A stretch of 46,911 bases of DNA from Defluviitaleaceae bacterium (GTDB taxonomy: Bacteria; Bacillota; Clostridia; Lachnospirales; WQUN01), in assembly GCA_009781765.1 (NCBI GenBank), contig WQVC01000008.1:1-46911 (forward strand). The letters are read 5' to 3'. The translations under genes were made by a program, and so were the position numbers. Under the pieces are notes generated by a model, which was given only the letters and a program-made list of their open reading frames with translations, made no database searches and was not told the origin of the DNA. This document shows positions 1-8,152 of this stretch, piece by piece (position 1 is the stretch's first letter; each line of letters starts with the position of its first letter).

Positions 1-1
1 T

Positions 2-73
2 AACGACGACGGCTATGACGCAGGCAACGACACAGATAACGACGACGGCTATGACGCAGGCAACGACACAGAT
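2..73 (+). repeat. 36-bp tandem repeat coding Asp-rich 12-mers
   Basis: Two identical 36-bp units (2-37 and 38-73) encode NDDGYDAGNDTD; degenerate units continue to about 240. The array is cut by the window edge, so the total copy number is unknown. Confidence 0.85.
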
Positions 74-2419
74 AACGACGACGCGGACAATGACACAGAT
101 AACGACGACACGGATAACGACAGCGATGCAGGAAATGATACCGATTCCGATGATGGCAACACCGATAACGATGATGCAGGCGATTCTGACACCGGCGATG
201 GTTCTGATGCGGATTCCGGTACGGATTCCGGCAACGCAGGTGATGTGAACGCCGGCGGTGGTTCGGATGCTGATGCGGATGCAGATTCCGGTACGGATTT
301 CGGCGACGCAGGCGACAGCGGTTCATCTGAAGGCGACGACGGTTCAACCGAGGGCAACACCGGGGATTCCGGCGGCACTTCCGGTGGAGCGGATTCGGGC
401 AACGTTGGCGACAGCGGAACTTCCGGCGATTCAAGCAATTCCGGCAACGACGGTTCAACCGAAGGCAGTGCAGGGGAATCAGAATCTTCGGGCGAGTCCT
501 CCGGGACTTCCGATTCGCTCGGTTCTGTCGGCACTTCCGGAGCATCTGTCGATGCATCAGGCTCTTCTTCCGTCGCATCCGGCGAATCAAGCACATCCGC
601 CGTAAAAGGTGCGGTATTTATGATGTTCGACACGTTGGCAGATGACGTTTTGCTTGCCGCGTCCGCGCACATCGACGAAATTCAGGCTCGTTTCGGCGTA
701 AGGTTTGTAGGAAATCTGCCGCTTTCGGGCAGAACCGTGGACGCCCTGTTCGGCGACCGCGCGTACGCACCGGTTGTTACCATGCATGTGTTCCGTTCGC
801 CCGACGGCGACGAGCTGATTGAATACTATTCGCAATATCGCCCGGTCGGGTCGGCATTTGTCGGCACGCTGAGAGGTATGCAGCACAATATCGGCACTTA
901 CGACGCTCCGTACTTCGTGAACCTTGAAATTATTGAAACGTCCGGTGCAATTACGGTTTCGGGCTTGGGCAGCAATCATTACGTTATTGTTCACGGCAGA
1001 ATTGCCGCCGCCGCAGGCTCGGTTTACATCGAGCTTCTCGACTCCGCAACCCTCGCGCCGCTGCCTTTCGGCACACGGCAACTTCTCAGCAGCGTCGTTA
1101 TTTCCGACGGCGAAACCGTTCCCGTCAACGTAAGCGAGCATTCTGCCGTAAGCGGCGTCGAGCTGATTAACGGCGTGTGGCACGTGCGCGCCGGCGGAAA
1201 TCTGTATCGCATCGCGGGCGTTTTTGCCGGCGGCGTTACAGGCGGAAACGCCTACGTACACGAATTTATTCTCTCGCCGAACATCGCAAACGTTGCATCG
1301 TTCCTGCTTGAACCTGTCATTGATGTGCCGATTCCCACCTTCACCGTCACATTTAACTCCGGCACCGGAACGTTCGCTTCCCTGCCGAACACGCATCAAA
1401 TCACCGTACCCGCCGGAACGGTTTTGGCACAAATTCCGACGCCGTTGGCTCCGTCCGCAGGTTGGACTTGGATTGGATGGTCGCCGTTTAACCCGGTCGG
1501 CCACACGGTAACCGGCGACATCACATTTACCGCCGCATGGAACGCGCCGCAGCACTTTTTACCCCCGCCGCCGCCTCCTCCTCCGCGCCCGCCGATACCG
1601 CCGTGGATTCCGCCGCCGCGTCCGCCGGTGCTTCCGGAAGATGAAGAATACGGAGATGAATACGAAGACGAATACCTCCCGGAGCATCCCTCCGATTACG
1701 TGCCGGAAACCCCCAACAGCCCCCCCGTTGTTGAGTCGTTGCGATTCCGCCGTCACTTTGTAAACGGCTACCCCGACGGTCTCTTCCGCCCGGACGGCTT
1801 TATGACACGCGCCGAAATGATGCAGGCCCTGCGCAACATCAGCAACCCCTCACTCGCAACGCTCGCCGGCTTTACATCAACGAGATTCATCGACGTATCG
1901 CCCGACGATTGGTACTTCGGCACGATTGCGTACTTGGAAAGCCGCGGCGTAATTACCGGCTTCCCCGACGGCACAATTCGCCCCGACGCCCCCATCACCC
2001 ACGCCGAATTTGCGGCAATGGCGGCGCGTTTCTTCAGCCTCAGCGATTTCGACTTCGTTGTAACATCGGGCAGCCATTGGGGCGCAACCGACATAAACAT
2101 GAGCTTCGCGCCGCATTGGCTCGAATACTTCGGGATGCAGTCGAATTTCTCGCCCGATGCGCCCATCACTCGCGTCAACGCAGTAACTCTGCTCAACCAC
2201 TACCAAGGTCGCGTACCCTGCGAAGTCGGCATCAATGAATTTTTGGCAAACGCAGGCTTCGAAATTTTCCCCGACGTTTTGCGCAGCCATTGGGGCTTTT
2301 ACGAAATCGCCGAAGCGTCTCTGAGCCGCTATTATCGCGCAAGCGTTGCCGGCCCCGAAACGTGGACGCACGTAGCAAACATACGCCGCGACATTGTTGC
2401 CGCTGTGTATTATCCTTAG
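2..2419 (+). CDS. SLH-domain surface protein, 5' end outside window
   Basis: The frame is open from the left edge, so the true start lies outside; a GTG at 245 is probably not the start. In order: an Asp/Asn/Gly/Thr-rich tract of 12-residue repeats (NDDGYDAGNDTD) and a Ser/Gly-rich stretch; a globular part of about 270 residues that I do not recognise; an InlB/Listeria-Bacteroides type beta-repeat (FTVTFNSGTG..., ending near TFTAAWNA); a Pro-rich linker with a run of eight prolines; an acidic stretch; and three SLH repeats (NGYPDGLFRPDG, GFPDGTIRPDAPITHAEF, FSPDAPITRVNAVTLL). SLH repeats bind pyruvylated wall polymer, so this should be a wall-anchored S-layer-associated protein. The acidic repeats may bind calcium (inference). 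The gene ends just before a family-A hairpin array, convergent with the next gene. Confidence 0.85.
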   Translation, partial: NDDGYDAGNDTDNDDGYDAGNDTDNDDADNDTDNDDTDNDSDAGNDTDSDDGNTDNDDAGDSDTGDGSDADSGTDSGNAGDVNAGGGSDADADADSGTDFGDAGDSGSSEGDDGSTEGNTGDSGGTSGGADSGNVGDSGTSGDSSNSGNDGSTEGSAGESESSGESSGTSDSLGSVGTSGASVDASGSSSVASGESSTSAVKGAVFMMFDTLADDVLLAASAHIDEIQARFGVRFVGNLPLSGRTVDALFGDRAYAPVVTMHVFRSPDGDELIEYYSQYRPVGSAFVGTLRGMQHNIGTYDAPYFVNLEIIETSGAITVSGLGSNHYVIVHGRIAAAAGSVYIELLDSATLAPLPFGTRQLLSSVVISDGETVPVNVSEHSAVSGVELINGVWHVRAGGNLYRIAGVFAGGVTGGNAYVHEFILSPNIANVASFLLEPVIDVPIPTFTVTFNSGTGTFASLPNTHQITVPAGTVLAQIPTPLAPSAGWTWIGWSPFNPVGHTVTGDITFTAAWNAPQHFLPPPPPPPPRPPIPPWIPPPRPPVLPEDEEYGDEYEDEYLPEHPSDYVPETPNSPPVVESLRFRRHFVNGYPDGLFRPDGFMTRAEMMQALRNISNPSLATLAGFTSTRFIDVSPDDWYFGTIAYLESRGVITGFPDGTIRPDAPITHAEFAAMAARFFSLSDFDFVVTSGSHWGATDINMSFAPHWLEYFGMQSNFSPDAPITRVNAVTLLNHYQGRVPCEVGINEFLANAGFEIFPDVLRSHWGFYEIAEASLSRYYRASVAGPETWTHVANIRRDIVAAVYYP

Positions 2420-2431
2420 TTAAAATTAAAA

Positions 2432-2577
2432 CCTTGGGCTCCGCCCAAACCCGGAAACTTTTGAAAAAGTTTCATCAAAACTTCATCAAAAAAACCGCGC
2501 AAAGCGCGGTTTTTTTTGTGTTTTTGTCGAACTTTTTTTAAAAAGTTCGTGGGGTTCGGGGCGAAGCCCTGAGGTTT
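2432..2577. repeat. Family A hairpin-array repeat, copy A1
   Basis: Chain of short inverted repeats: GGGCTCCGCCC, AACTTTTGAAAAAGTT, AACCGCGC/GCGCGGTT with flanking A and T runs (2491-2517), AACTTTTTTTAAAAAGTT and GGGGCGAAGCCC. The same modules recur at seven other places. It lies between two convergent genes, and the 2491-2517 hairpin looks like a terminator in both directions. Confidence 0.8.
2491..2517. terminator. Bidirectional intrinsic terminator inside A1
   Basis: GC-rich stem AACCGCGC-AAA-GCGCGGTT, A-run before and T-run after, between the convergent SLH gene and secreted-protein gene 1. Confidence 0.7.
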
Positions 2578-2594
2578 TATTTTATCCGGCGCGC

Positions 2595-3569
2595 TCACCC
2601 GATTCCTGTGCCGTCGTCGATAAAGCGAAAGTCGGGCGAGAAGTCGTTGTGCTGGGTTGTGAGTGTGAAGAAGGGGTTGTCGGGGTTGGGTGAGAGTGTC
2701 ATTTGTGCCTCGCGGCCGGTGTCGTCGGTTGCGGCGAAGTTGAATACTGCGACTGAGCTTTCGTCTGTTCCGAGGTTCGGCGTCATGTTCTCGATGCGCA
2801 CATCGACAACGGCGGTAGTGTTAAAGTGACGGCCGGCGAAGTCTGTTGCGAGTTCTTTGAGCTCAAGCATTTGGTCGGTTGCGCCCAAAAATTCGAGACG
2901 TTCGTCGAGGGTTTTGTTGTCCCATCCGATTTCCTCAAAAAATCGCATTTGCTCCACCCGTGCGGCACGGAGTTCCTGTATCTCGCGGTCACGTTCTTCA
3001 TCTGTGACTTCCGGAACGCGGCGGGGTTCGACGTTGCGGGAACGCCAATTCTCGGCGCGCATTATGTCAATGCGTTCGCCGGTAATGCCGTTGATGATAA
3101 ATGAGTACATCATGTCGGCAGTGTAAACATTCCCGTGCCACCAAGTATTTACGTATGCGTCATGGTCGAGGAACGACATGATAACGCTTTCGCCGTCGAT
3201 GCATGTGCCGAACATTTGCCAAATGTAGTACGCGGCGATTTGTGCGGCGGTTTCGACGGGCAGTGCGCCGGCGGGAATCGGTGTATCGTTCTCAATGTAA
3301 AATTCGCCGGTGTGAACGGTTGCTTCGTTTGTAACCGTAAGCGTGAGGGTAGGGGGGATGAATGCGGATGCTTCGTTGTTCGCGCCGGGGGCGTCGGATT
3401 CCGCCGCGCCGAGAGCGAATGCTTCGGGTACTTCCGGTGTCGGAAGCAGTATTCCGGTGCGGTTCATTGCCGCATTGAGGTTCAGCTCGTTAAAGCCGAT
3501 AAATGCCGCGCTTAAAAGCCCTACGGACAGTACGCTTGCGGCGATTGCTTTGAAAATTTCTTTTTTCAT
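2595..3569 (-). CDS. Secreted or membrane-anchored protein of TCS locus 1
   Basis: A 324-residue protein with a Lys-start and hydrophobic segment (about residues 8-28) fitting a signal peptide or N-terminal anchor; the rest is soluble, acidic and extracytoplasmic. I recognise no domain. It is the target gene of locus 1: RR1 and HK1 lie directly upstream on the same strand. The paralogous gene at 20483-21460 has the same position behind HK2 and a similar N-terminus (LSVGL-[LF]-x-A motif), so the two are probably distant paralogues. Residues ~90-290 hold conserved-looking aromatic and acidic patches around WWHGNVYTAD. The ATG follows AGGAAAGATGAACC, a moderate ribosome site. A family-B palindrome lies 93 bp upstream. 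The role is unknown; a sensor, an inhibitor of the kinase, or an envelope effector are all possible. Confidence 0.7.
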   Translation of the reverse strand: MKKEIFKAIAASVLSVGLLSAAFIGFNELNLNAAMNRTGILLPTPEVPEAFALGAAESDAPGANNEASAFIPPTLTLTVTNEATVHTGEFYIENDTPIPAGALPVETAAQIAAYYIWQMFGTCIDGESVIMSFLDHDAYVNTWWHGNVYTADMMYSFIINGITGERIDIMRAENWRSRNVEPRRVPEVTDEERDREIQELRAARVEQMRFFEEIGWDNKTLDERLEFLGATDQMLELKELATDFAGRHFNTTAVVDVRIENMTPNLGTDESSVAVFNFAATDDTGREAQMTLSPNPDNPFFTLTTQHNDFSPDFRFIDDGTGIG

Positions 3570-3640
3570 GGTTCATCTTTCCTCTCGAATTTTTTTTGTG
3601 GGGAACGGGTTGCGACCCCGTGTGTGTCCCTCGGTGTTGT

Positions 3641-3651
3641 GTGAGCCTCAC
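3641..3651. promoter_or_regulatory. GTGAGCCTCAC palindrome upstream of secreted gene 1
   Basis: An 11-bp near-perfect inverted repeat, 72 bp before the start. The identical 11-mer lies 26 bp before the start of the paralogous gene (21486-21496). It could be a shared operator or a leader hairpin. Confidence 0.35.
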
Positions 3652-3661
3652 AAGAGATATA

Positions 3662-3814
3662 ACGCGAATCAAGGGTAGGAAATAACGCCTTCGCCTATGC
3701 CTTGCAAACGGCTCGCTCGATGTCTTTTTTCGGAAAAATCATCCGAAAAAAAAGACCGGTCGCTCGCCGCAAGGCATTTACGGCGAGGCGTTATTCTGAA
3801 CTCTTGATTCGCGT
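3662..3814. mobile_element. Family B palindromic MITE-like element, copy B1
   Basis: A 153-bp inverted repeat starting ACGCGAATCAAG and ending CTTGATTCGCGT. It is flanked by a direct repeat ATATA on both sides (3657-3661 and 3815-3819), as expected of a 5-bp target duplication. It has no coding capacity. It sits in the probable leader of secreted gene 1, between the direct-repeat RR site (3832-3870) and the start codon. Confidence 0.85.
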
Positions 3815-3831
3815 ATATAGTAAATCGGCGG

Positions 3832-3870
3832 TGTCACGAAAGTATCGGCGAGATGTAATGAAGTTGTAAA
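3832..3870. promoter_or_regulatory. Predicted response-regulator site of locus 1
   Basis: Half-sites TGTCAC (3832), TATCGG (3843), TGTAAT (3854) and TGTAAA (3865) follow each other at exactly 11-bp steps, the usual spacing for OmpR/PhoB-type regulators. The gene-free stretch 3570-3967 holds this site, element B1, part of A2 and nothing else I can support. Confidence 0.5.
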
Positions 3871-3919
3871 AAGTGCGCCGGACTCATGCTTCGCGAATTT
3901 CAGCGCGGCGAAGAAATTC

Positions 3920-4002
3920 AAAATCGCGCGAAAGCGCGATTTTAATTAAAGTTTTGATGAAACTTTTTCAAAAGTTTCCGGGGTGCGGGGCAGAGCCCCG
4001 CG
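3920..4002. repeat. Family A hairpin-array repeat, copy A2
   Basis: Modules AAATCGCGC-GAAA-GCGCGATTT, AACTTTTTCAAAAGTTT and CGGGGCAGAGCCCCG. It overlaps the 3' end of the HK1 gene, so the last residues of HK1 (about SAPHPGNF) and its stop codon are repeat-derived. Confidence 0.75.
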
Positions 4003-5305
4003 ACACAAAGGCCACCCTCGTCCCGACTCCTACTTCCGACGAAATGCGCAATTCCGCGCCGTGAACCTCGGCAATTTTGCGGCAGAGCGTCAGCCCGAGT
4101 CCCGCGCCGCCGTTTTTGCGAGCCTTATCGGCGCGGTAGAAGGGTTCGGTTACTTTTGAAAGCGACGCTTGAGGAATGCCGCAACCGTTGTCGCTTACGG
4201 AAAGGGTTATGCCGGTTGCGTCGTGTTGCGCCGACATTTTAATCGTGCCGGCGGAGGAGTCGGCGCAGGCGCGCAGAGCGTTTTGGCATAAATTCAGCAG
4301 AAGGCATTTGATTAAATCCCCCTGCCCGTGCAGGGTTTGCGCGTTTATTTCCCGGGAAAATTCAATGCCGGCGGCGTCGAATTCGCCTTTGAGGGTTCGG
4401 GCGATGTCGTCGAAAAGGCGCGGCACGGAAATTTCGTTCATTTCGGCAGAATATTCGCGAAGCATCGCAAGTTGCAGCAGCGAGCTTGCGATTCCCTGCA
4501 AATAGCTCGCCTTGTGCATTATTCGCCCGGAAAAGTCGATAAGTTCGCCTTCGTTGAGCGGGGCTTTTTGCATGTATTCGGCGTAGCCGAAAATGGAGGT
4601 GAGGGGAGTGCGCATCTCGTGTGCGAAGTTGTCAACAAATTGCTGTTTGTTTTCCGCCTCAGCTTCGAGCGTTTCGATTTGCTGCTCGATGCGTTCGGCC
4701 ATTTTGTTAAAATCGTGGGCGACTTGAGCGAGTTCGTTATTCGCGCTGACGGGAATTCGTTCGCCGAAATTTCCGCCGGCGATTTTTCGCGATGTTTTTG
4801 CTACAACAACAAGCGGGCGAAAAAGTGCCGACAATATAAAATGAAGCGCGACGGCGGCAATGCCCGAAAAAATTACTGCGGAAAGCAGTAACATGCTTTG
4901 AATGTCGCGCATGGATGCGATATTTTCCGAGATGTCGAGCGAGTAGTTTAAAACGTAAAAAAAATCGCCGGGAAGCGAGCCGACGATATGAATTTCCGGG
5001 GCGTGCAAATTCATCACCGTGTTCGGAACGCTGCCGGCGGAAACGTGAATGTCAACATTGTGACGCCGATAGTAATGTGCATAACCGCGCACGACGTCCT
5101 GAACGGCGTTCGCGCCGCCGCCGCGCGAATAAATTGCGGTAATGTCGCGGGCAAGCGAGCCTGAAATTGCCTGAAACTGACCTTCGCTTTTGTTTGTAAG
5201 CATCTCGATTTGACTGCGCGTCAAATAAAACGAAACCATGCCCACGCTCGAAAAAAGCACCGCCAAAATAAGCAGATAAATGGCGATGTAGGTTTTAAGC
5301 CTCAT
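3968..5305 (-). CDS. Sensor histidine kinase HK1
   Basis: Membrane histidine kinase, 445 residues from the ATG at 5305, which has AGGGGAG upstream and overlaps the RR1 stop by 11 nt. Transmembrane segments lie at about 5-28 and 137-160, with a ~110-residue extracytoplasmic sensor between. A HAMP region follows at about 160-215. The H-box FAHEMRTPLT has the phosphorylated His at 229. The catalytic part shows N (LCQNALRA), DNGCGIP, and GGAGLGLTLC boxes. It should phosphorylate RR1. HK2 (21686-23041) has the same length and layout, so the two are paralogues. The extreme C-terminus runs into repeat A2, so the ancestral end has been replaced. The ligand is unknown. Confidence 0.92.
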   Translation of the reverse strand: MRLKTYIAIYLLILAVLFSSVGMVSFYLTRSQIEMLTNKSEGQFQAISGSLARDITAIYSRGGGANAVQDVVRGYAHYYRRHNVDIHVSAGSVPNTVMNLHAPEIHIVGSLPGDFFYVLNYSLDISENIASMRDIQSMLLLSAVIFSGIAAVALHFILSALFRPLVVVAKTSRKIAGGNFGERIPVSANNELAQVAHDFNKMAERIEQQIETLEAEAENKQQFVDNFAHEMRTPLTSIFGYAEYMQKAPLNEGELIDFSGRIMHKASYLQGIASSLLQLAMLREYSAEMNEISVPRLFDDIARTLKGEFDAAGIEFSREINAQTLHGQGDLIKCLLLNLCQNALRACADSSAGTIKMSAQHDATGITLSVSDNGCGIPQASLSKVTEPFYRADKARKNGGAGLGLTLCRKIAEVHGAELRISSEVGVGTRVAFVSRGSAPHPGNF

Positions 5306-5978
5306 TTCGCGCTCCCCTTTTCGACCCCGTTTTGACTTCAAGGCGATAGCCCAACTTGTAAACCGTTTTAATTTTTTCGTCCCACCCGAGCTTGCTGCGT
5401 AATTTTTGCACGTGATTATCCACCGTGCGGGTTTCGCCGGCGTAATCGTAACCCCACGCAAGCTCCAACAGCTTATCGCGCGAGAGGGCGATATTTTGGT
5501 TTCGAATGAAAACTTCCAAAAGCTCAAATTCGCGCGGGGATAAATCCACGGCAAAACCGCCGCGCGAAACGGTGCGGTCGTTTGTGTTTACAAAAACGCC
5601 TTCAAGCTCGAAGGTGGTGAAATTTTTTTTCGTGCGCCGCAAAACCGCTTCAACCCGCGCAAGAAGTTCGAGCATTTCGAAGGGTTTTACGATGTAATCA
5701 TCCGCGCCGAGTTGCAGACCGTTTAACTTGTCGCGCAAGCCGTCTTTCGCCGTGATAAAAATTACCGGCGTAAGCGGAATTTTTTTTATTACTTCGAAGC
5801 CGTCAAGCTCCGGCATCATAATGTCGAGCAGAACCAAGTCAAACTCGCCGGAAAAATCCGCCCGAACGGCGGCCTTCCCGTCGAAAACCTGCGTTGATTC
5901 ATGCCCCGCAAGCGCGAGATTCCGCGCAATTAACTCGTTAATATCGCGGTCGTCCTCCGCAATTAAAATATGTGCCAT
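5295..5978 (-). CDS. OmpR/PhoB-type response regulator RR1
   Basis: A 227-residue regulator. The receiver domain (1-115) has acidic pocket E8-D9-D10, phospho-acceptor D52 (LLDIMMPELDG) and K98 (KPFEMLELLARV). The C-terminal winged helix contains LSPREFELLEVF and the recognition region GETRTVDNHVQKLRSK. The ATG at 5978 fits the receiver start MAHILIAEDD, with AAGGGG upstream; longer starts add only non-conserved sequence. It is translationally coupled to HK1. Its recognition region is nearly identical to that of RR2, so both should bind the same DNA. A matching 11-bp-period direct repeat lies in its own promoter, suggesting autoregulation. Confidence 0.95.
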   Translation of the reverse strand: MAHILIAEDDRDINELIARNLALAGHESTQVFDGKAAVRADFSGEFDLVLLDIMMPELDGFEVIKKIPLTPVIFITAKDGLRDKLNGLQLGADDYIVKPFEMLELLARVEAVLRRTKKNFTTFELEGVFVNTNDRTVSRGGFAVDLSPREFELLEVFIRNQNIALSRDKLLELAWGYDYAGETRTVDNHVQKLRSKLGWDEKIKTVYKLGYRLEVKTGSKRGARNEA

Positions 5979-6012
5979 ATGTAAGCCCCTTTCCGCGTGT
6001 CGAATTGTTTGC

Positions 6013-6044
6013 ATTATACACCGCAGATGTAACGGAGTTGTCAC
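6013..6044 (-). promoter_or_regulatory. RR1 promoter with predicted RR site
   Basis: On the minus strand a TATAAT -10 (6018-6013) lies downstream of the direct repeat read on the plus strand as TGTAAC (6028) and TGTCAC (6039), 11 bp apart. No good -35 is present, which fits an activator-dependent promoter. Confidence 0.55.
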
Positions 6045-6083
6045 GGAAGAGGGGGGTAATTCTCACCGCCAAGTGCGTTCCGG

Positions 6084-7175
6084 CTATCCCGCAAATGTAC
6101 GCGCTACGGTTTTAAGCTCTCCGGGAACATCAATTTTTTGCGGGCATCGCGCGTTGCACAAACCGCAGGCTGTACAATTTTCGGCGCGTTTGCCGCGAGG
6201 CAGGGTTTTGTACATCATTCGAACATTCCAGTCCGCACTGCCGCGCTTGATGTCGTTGTACAGCGAAAAACATGCCGCAATGTCGATTTCCTGCGGGCAG
6301 TCGGCGTGGCAATATCGGCACGCGGTACAAGGGACGGACGAAACTTTGCCCATCTCCGCTAAAACGCGCTCTAGCATGTCGAGTTCCTCCGGCGTAAGCG
6401 GACGCAGATTTTCAAAAGTTCGCAAATTATCGGCGACCTGCTCCATGTTCGACATGCCGCTCAACATGCACGTTACGCCGGGCAGAGTTGCCGCATATTG
6501 CACCGCCCACGACGCTATCGAACGCCCGGGCGCGCAGTCGCGCAAAATTTTTTCCGCCGCCGCCGGCAACTTTGCAAGCGACCCGCCCTTGACGGGCTCC
6601 ATAACGATAATCGGCGTGTTGTGCGCAACGGCAAGTTTTTGCCACTCGCCCGCCTCGCCGCGCAAAACGTCGCTGTAATTTAATTGAAGCTGCGCAAATT
6701 CGGCCTCGGGATGCGCCGCAAGAAGCCGCTTCAAATACGCCGTTGTTCCGTGATACGAAAACCCGACATGCTTCACAAGCCCCCGCGCCTTTTTCTCCAT
6801 CGCCCACTCGAAAAGGCGCATTTCTTCGAGCTGCGCCTCCTTTTCGTCGTCGAGCGAGTGAATTAAATAGAAGTCGAAATATTCCAACCCCGTGCGCCGA
6901 CGCTGCTCGTCAAAAAGTTTGTCGCAATCGCGATGATTTTTCACTTCCCACGGCGGCAGTTTATCCGCCACAAGAAATTTATCCCGCGCATGACGCTTAA
7001 CAAGTGTGCGCTTGAGCCGCTCTTCCGAGCCGCCGTAAATCCATGCCGTATCGAAATAATCGAAACCGGCGTCTAAAAATGCATCAATCATGCGTTCCGT
7101 TTCGGCGTCGTCGGGCAGACGCATCGCGCCGAAACCCAATGCCGGCGGCGCACCGATTTTTAAATAATCTCTCAT
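6084..7175 (-). CDS. Aldo/keto reductase with C-terminal 4Fe-4S domain
   Basis: A 363-residue protein. The N-terminal TIM barrel has family signatures: GFGAMRLP, the catalytic region FDYFDTAWIYGGSE (Asp and Tyr), Lys in VADKLPPW, and VKHVGFSYHG. The C-terminal ~90 residues hold two ferredoxin-type cysteine clusters, CTACRYCHADCP and CTACGLCNARCP, which should bind iron-sulphur clusters. This fused family is common in anaerobes and is thought to be an NAD(P)H-dependent oxidoreductase; the substrate is not known. AAAGGAGC precedes the ATG. It is followed by the RR1 promoter region, and family-A repeat A3 separates it from proB. Confidence 0.9.
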   Translation of the reverse strand: MRDYLKIGAPPALGFGAMRLPDDAETERMIDAFLDAGFDYFDTAWIYGGSEERLKRTLVKRHARDKFLVADKLPPWEVKNHRDCDKLFDEQRRRTGLEYFDFYLIHSLDDEKEAQLEEMRLFEWAMEKKARGLVKHVGFSYHGTTAYLKRLLAAHPEAEFAQLQLNYSDVLRGEAGEWQKLAVAHNTPIIVMEPVKGGSLAKLPAAAEKILRDCAPGRSIASWAVQYAATLPGVTCMLSGMSNMEQVADNLRTFENLRPLTPEELDMLERVLAEMGKVSSVPCTACRYCHADCPQEIDIAACFSLYNDIKRGSADWNVRMMYKTLPRGKRAENCTACGLCNARCPQKIDVPGELKTVARTFAG

Positions 7176-7208
7176 GTTATGCTCCTTTTGAGTTTTTGAC
7201 TCCGGATT

Positions 7209-7335
7209 TGCAGGGGCGTCGCCCCTGCCCCCTTGACCCCTTAAAAAAATCGCGCTTCGCGCGATTTTTAATAAAGTTTTGATGAAACTTTTTCAAAAGT
7301 TTCCCGGGGGTTCGGGGGCGGAGTCCCCGAAAATC
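7209..7335. repeat. Family A hairpin-array repeat, copy A3
   Basis: Modules CAGGGGCGTCGCCCCTG, AAATCGCGCTTCGCGCGATTT, AACTTTTTCAAAAGTTT and GGGGGCGGAGTCCCC. It lies between proB and the aldo/keto reductase gene, where its hairpins could end proB transcription. Confidence 0.75.
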
Positions 7336-7343
7336 TTAAAACA

Positions 7344-8147
7344 TTAAGTCGTTGTAAACAACGTGCCTTCTTCTTCGCCGGCGAAAATGCGAAGTAAAAT
7401 TGCGGGGTCTTCGCCGTTTGCGATTACCGCGTCGATGCCGTTTTCGAGGGCGTAACGCGCGGCGTTCAGCTTTGCAATCATGCCGCCCGTACCGAGATTC
7501 GAGCCGCTTCCGCCCGCCGCCGATTCCATTTTCGGCGTGACTTCGTGCGCCTCGCGAAAAAGCGTTGCGCGAGGATGCGTGCGCGGATTTTTGTCGTAGA
7601 GACCCTCGATGTCGGTAAGCATGACAAGCAGCGCGCTGTCGGAAAACGCGGCTACGTACGCGCCGAGCGTGTCATTGTCGGAAAATTCGGTGAGTTCGTC
7701 GGTGGCGATGGTGTCGTTTGCGTTTACAATCGGCACCGCGCCGAGTTCGATGAGTTTTGCAATTGTGTTGTGCGCATTTTCGCGGCGCGAAATATCGTTT
7801 ACGCAATCGCGCGTTAATAAAATTTGCGCAGCGGTGCGATTATATGTTCGTAAAAAATTTTGATAAATTTGCATGAGCATCGCCTGACCAACCGCCGACG
7901 CCGTTTGCCGCCCGATAATATCACGCGGACGCTCCATGCCGAGGCAATTCGCCCCAACGCCGATTGCCCCCGACGTTACCAAAATAATTTCCTTGCCCCG
8001 ATTGTACAAATCCGCCAAAACCCAACAAAGCCGCTCGATGCGCTGCAAATTTAATTCGCCGTTGGCGTAAGTAAGTGACGTTGTTCCGATTTTTACAACG
8101 GCGCGTTTGTGTTCCGTTAATCGCGCCCGCGCAGGGGATGATTGCAT
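7344..8147 (-). CDS. proB: Glutamate 5-kinase
   Basis: Amino-acid kinase fold, first step of proline synthesis (glutamate + ATP to glutamyl phosphate). Motifs: VVKIGTTSLT near the N-terminus, VTSGAIGVGA, INANDTIATDELTEFSDND and LTDIEGLYDKNPR, then GTGGMIAKL. At about 267 residues it lacks the C-terminal PUA domain found in longer ProB proteins, as in many short forms. Two starts are possible: a GTG at 8156 overlapping the proC stop, or the ATG at 8147, preferred because AGAAGG sits too near the GTG. It follows proC with translational coupling. No proA is seen in the window. Confidence 0.93.
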   Translation of the reverse strand: MQSSPARARLTEHKRAVVKIGTTSLTYANGELNLQRIERLCWVLADLYNRGKEIILVTSGAIGVGANCLGMERPRDIIGRQTASAVGQAMLMQIYQNFLRTYNRTAAQILLTRDCVNDISRRENAHNTIAKLIELGAVPIVNANDTIATDELTEFSDNDTLGAYVAAFSDSALLVMLTDIEGLYDKNPRTHPRATLFREAHEVTPKMESAAGGSGSNLGTGGMIAKLNAARYALENGIDAVIANGEDPAILLRIFAGEEEGTLFTTT

Positions 8148-8152
8148 TTTCG

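Noticed and set aside
49-672. Long minus-strand reading frame opposite the SLH gene
   Set aside because: It mirrors the Ser/Asp-rich codon pattern on the other strand and has no start signal or family resemblance.
587-1555. 322-residue minus-strand frame
   Set aside because: Shadow of the SLH gene: low-complexity and basic, with no ribosome site.
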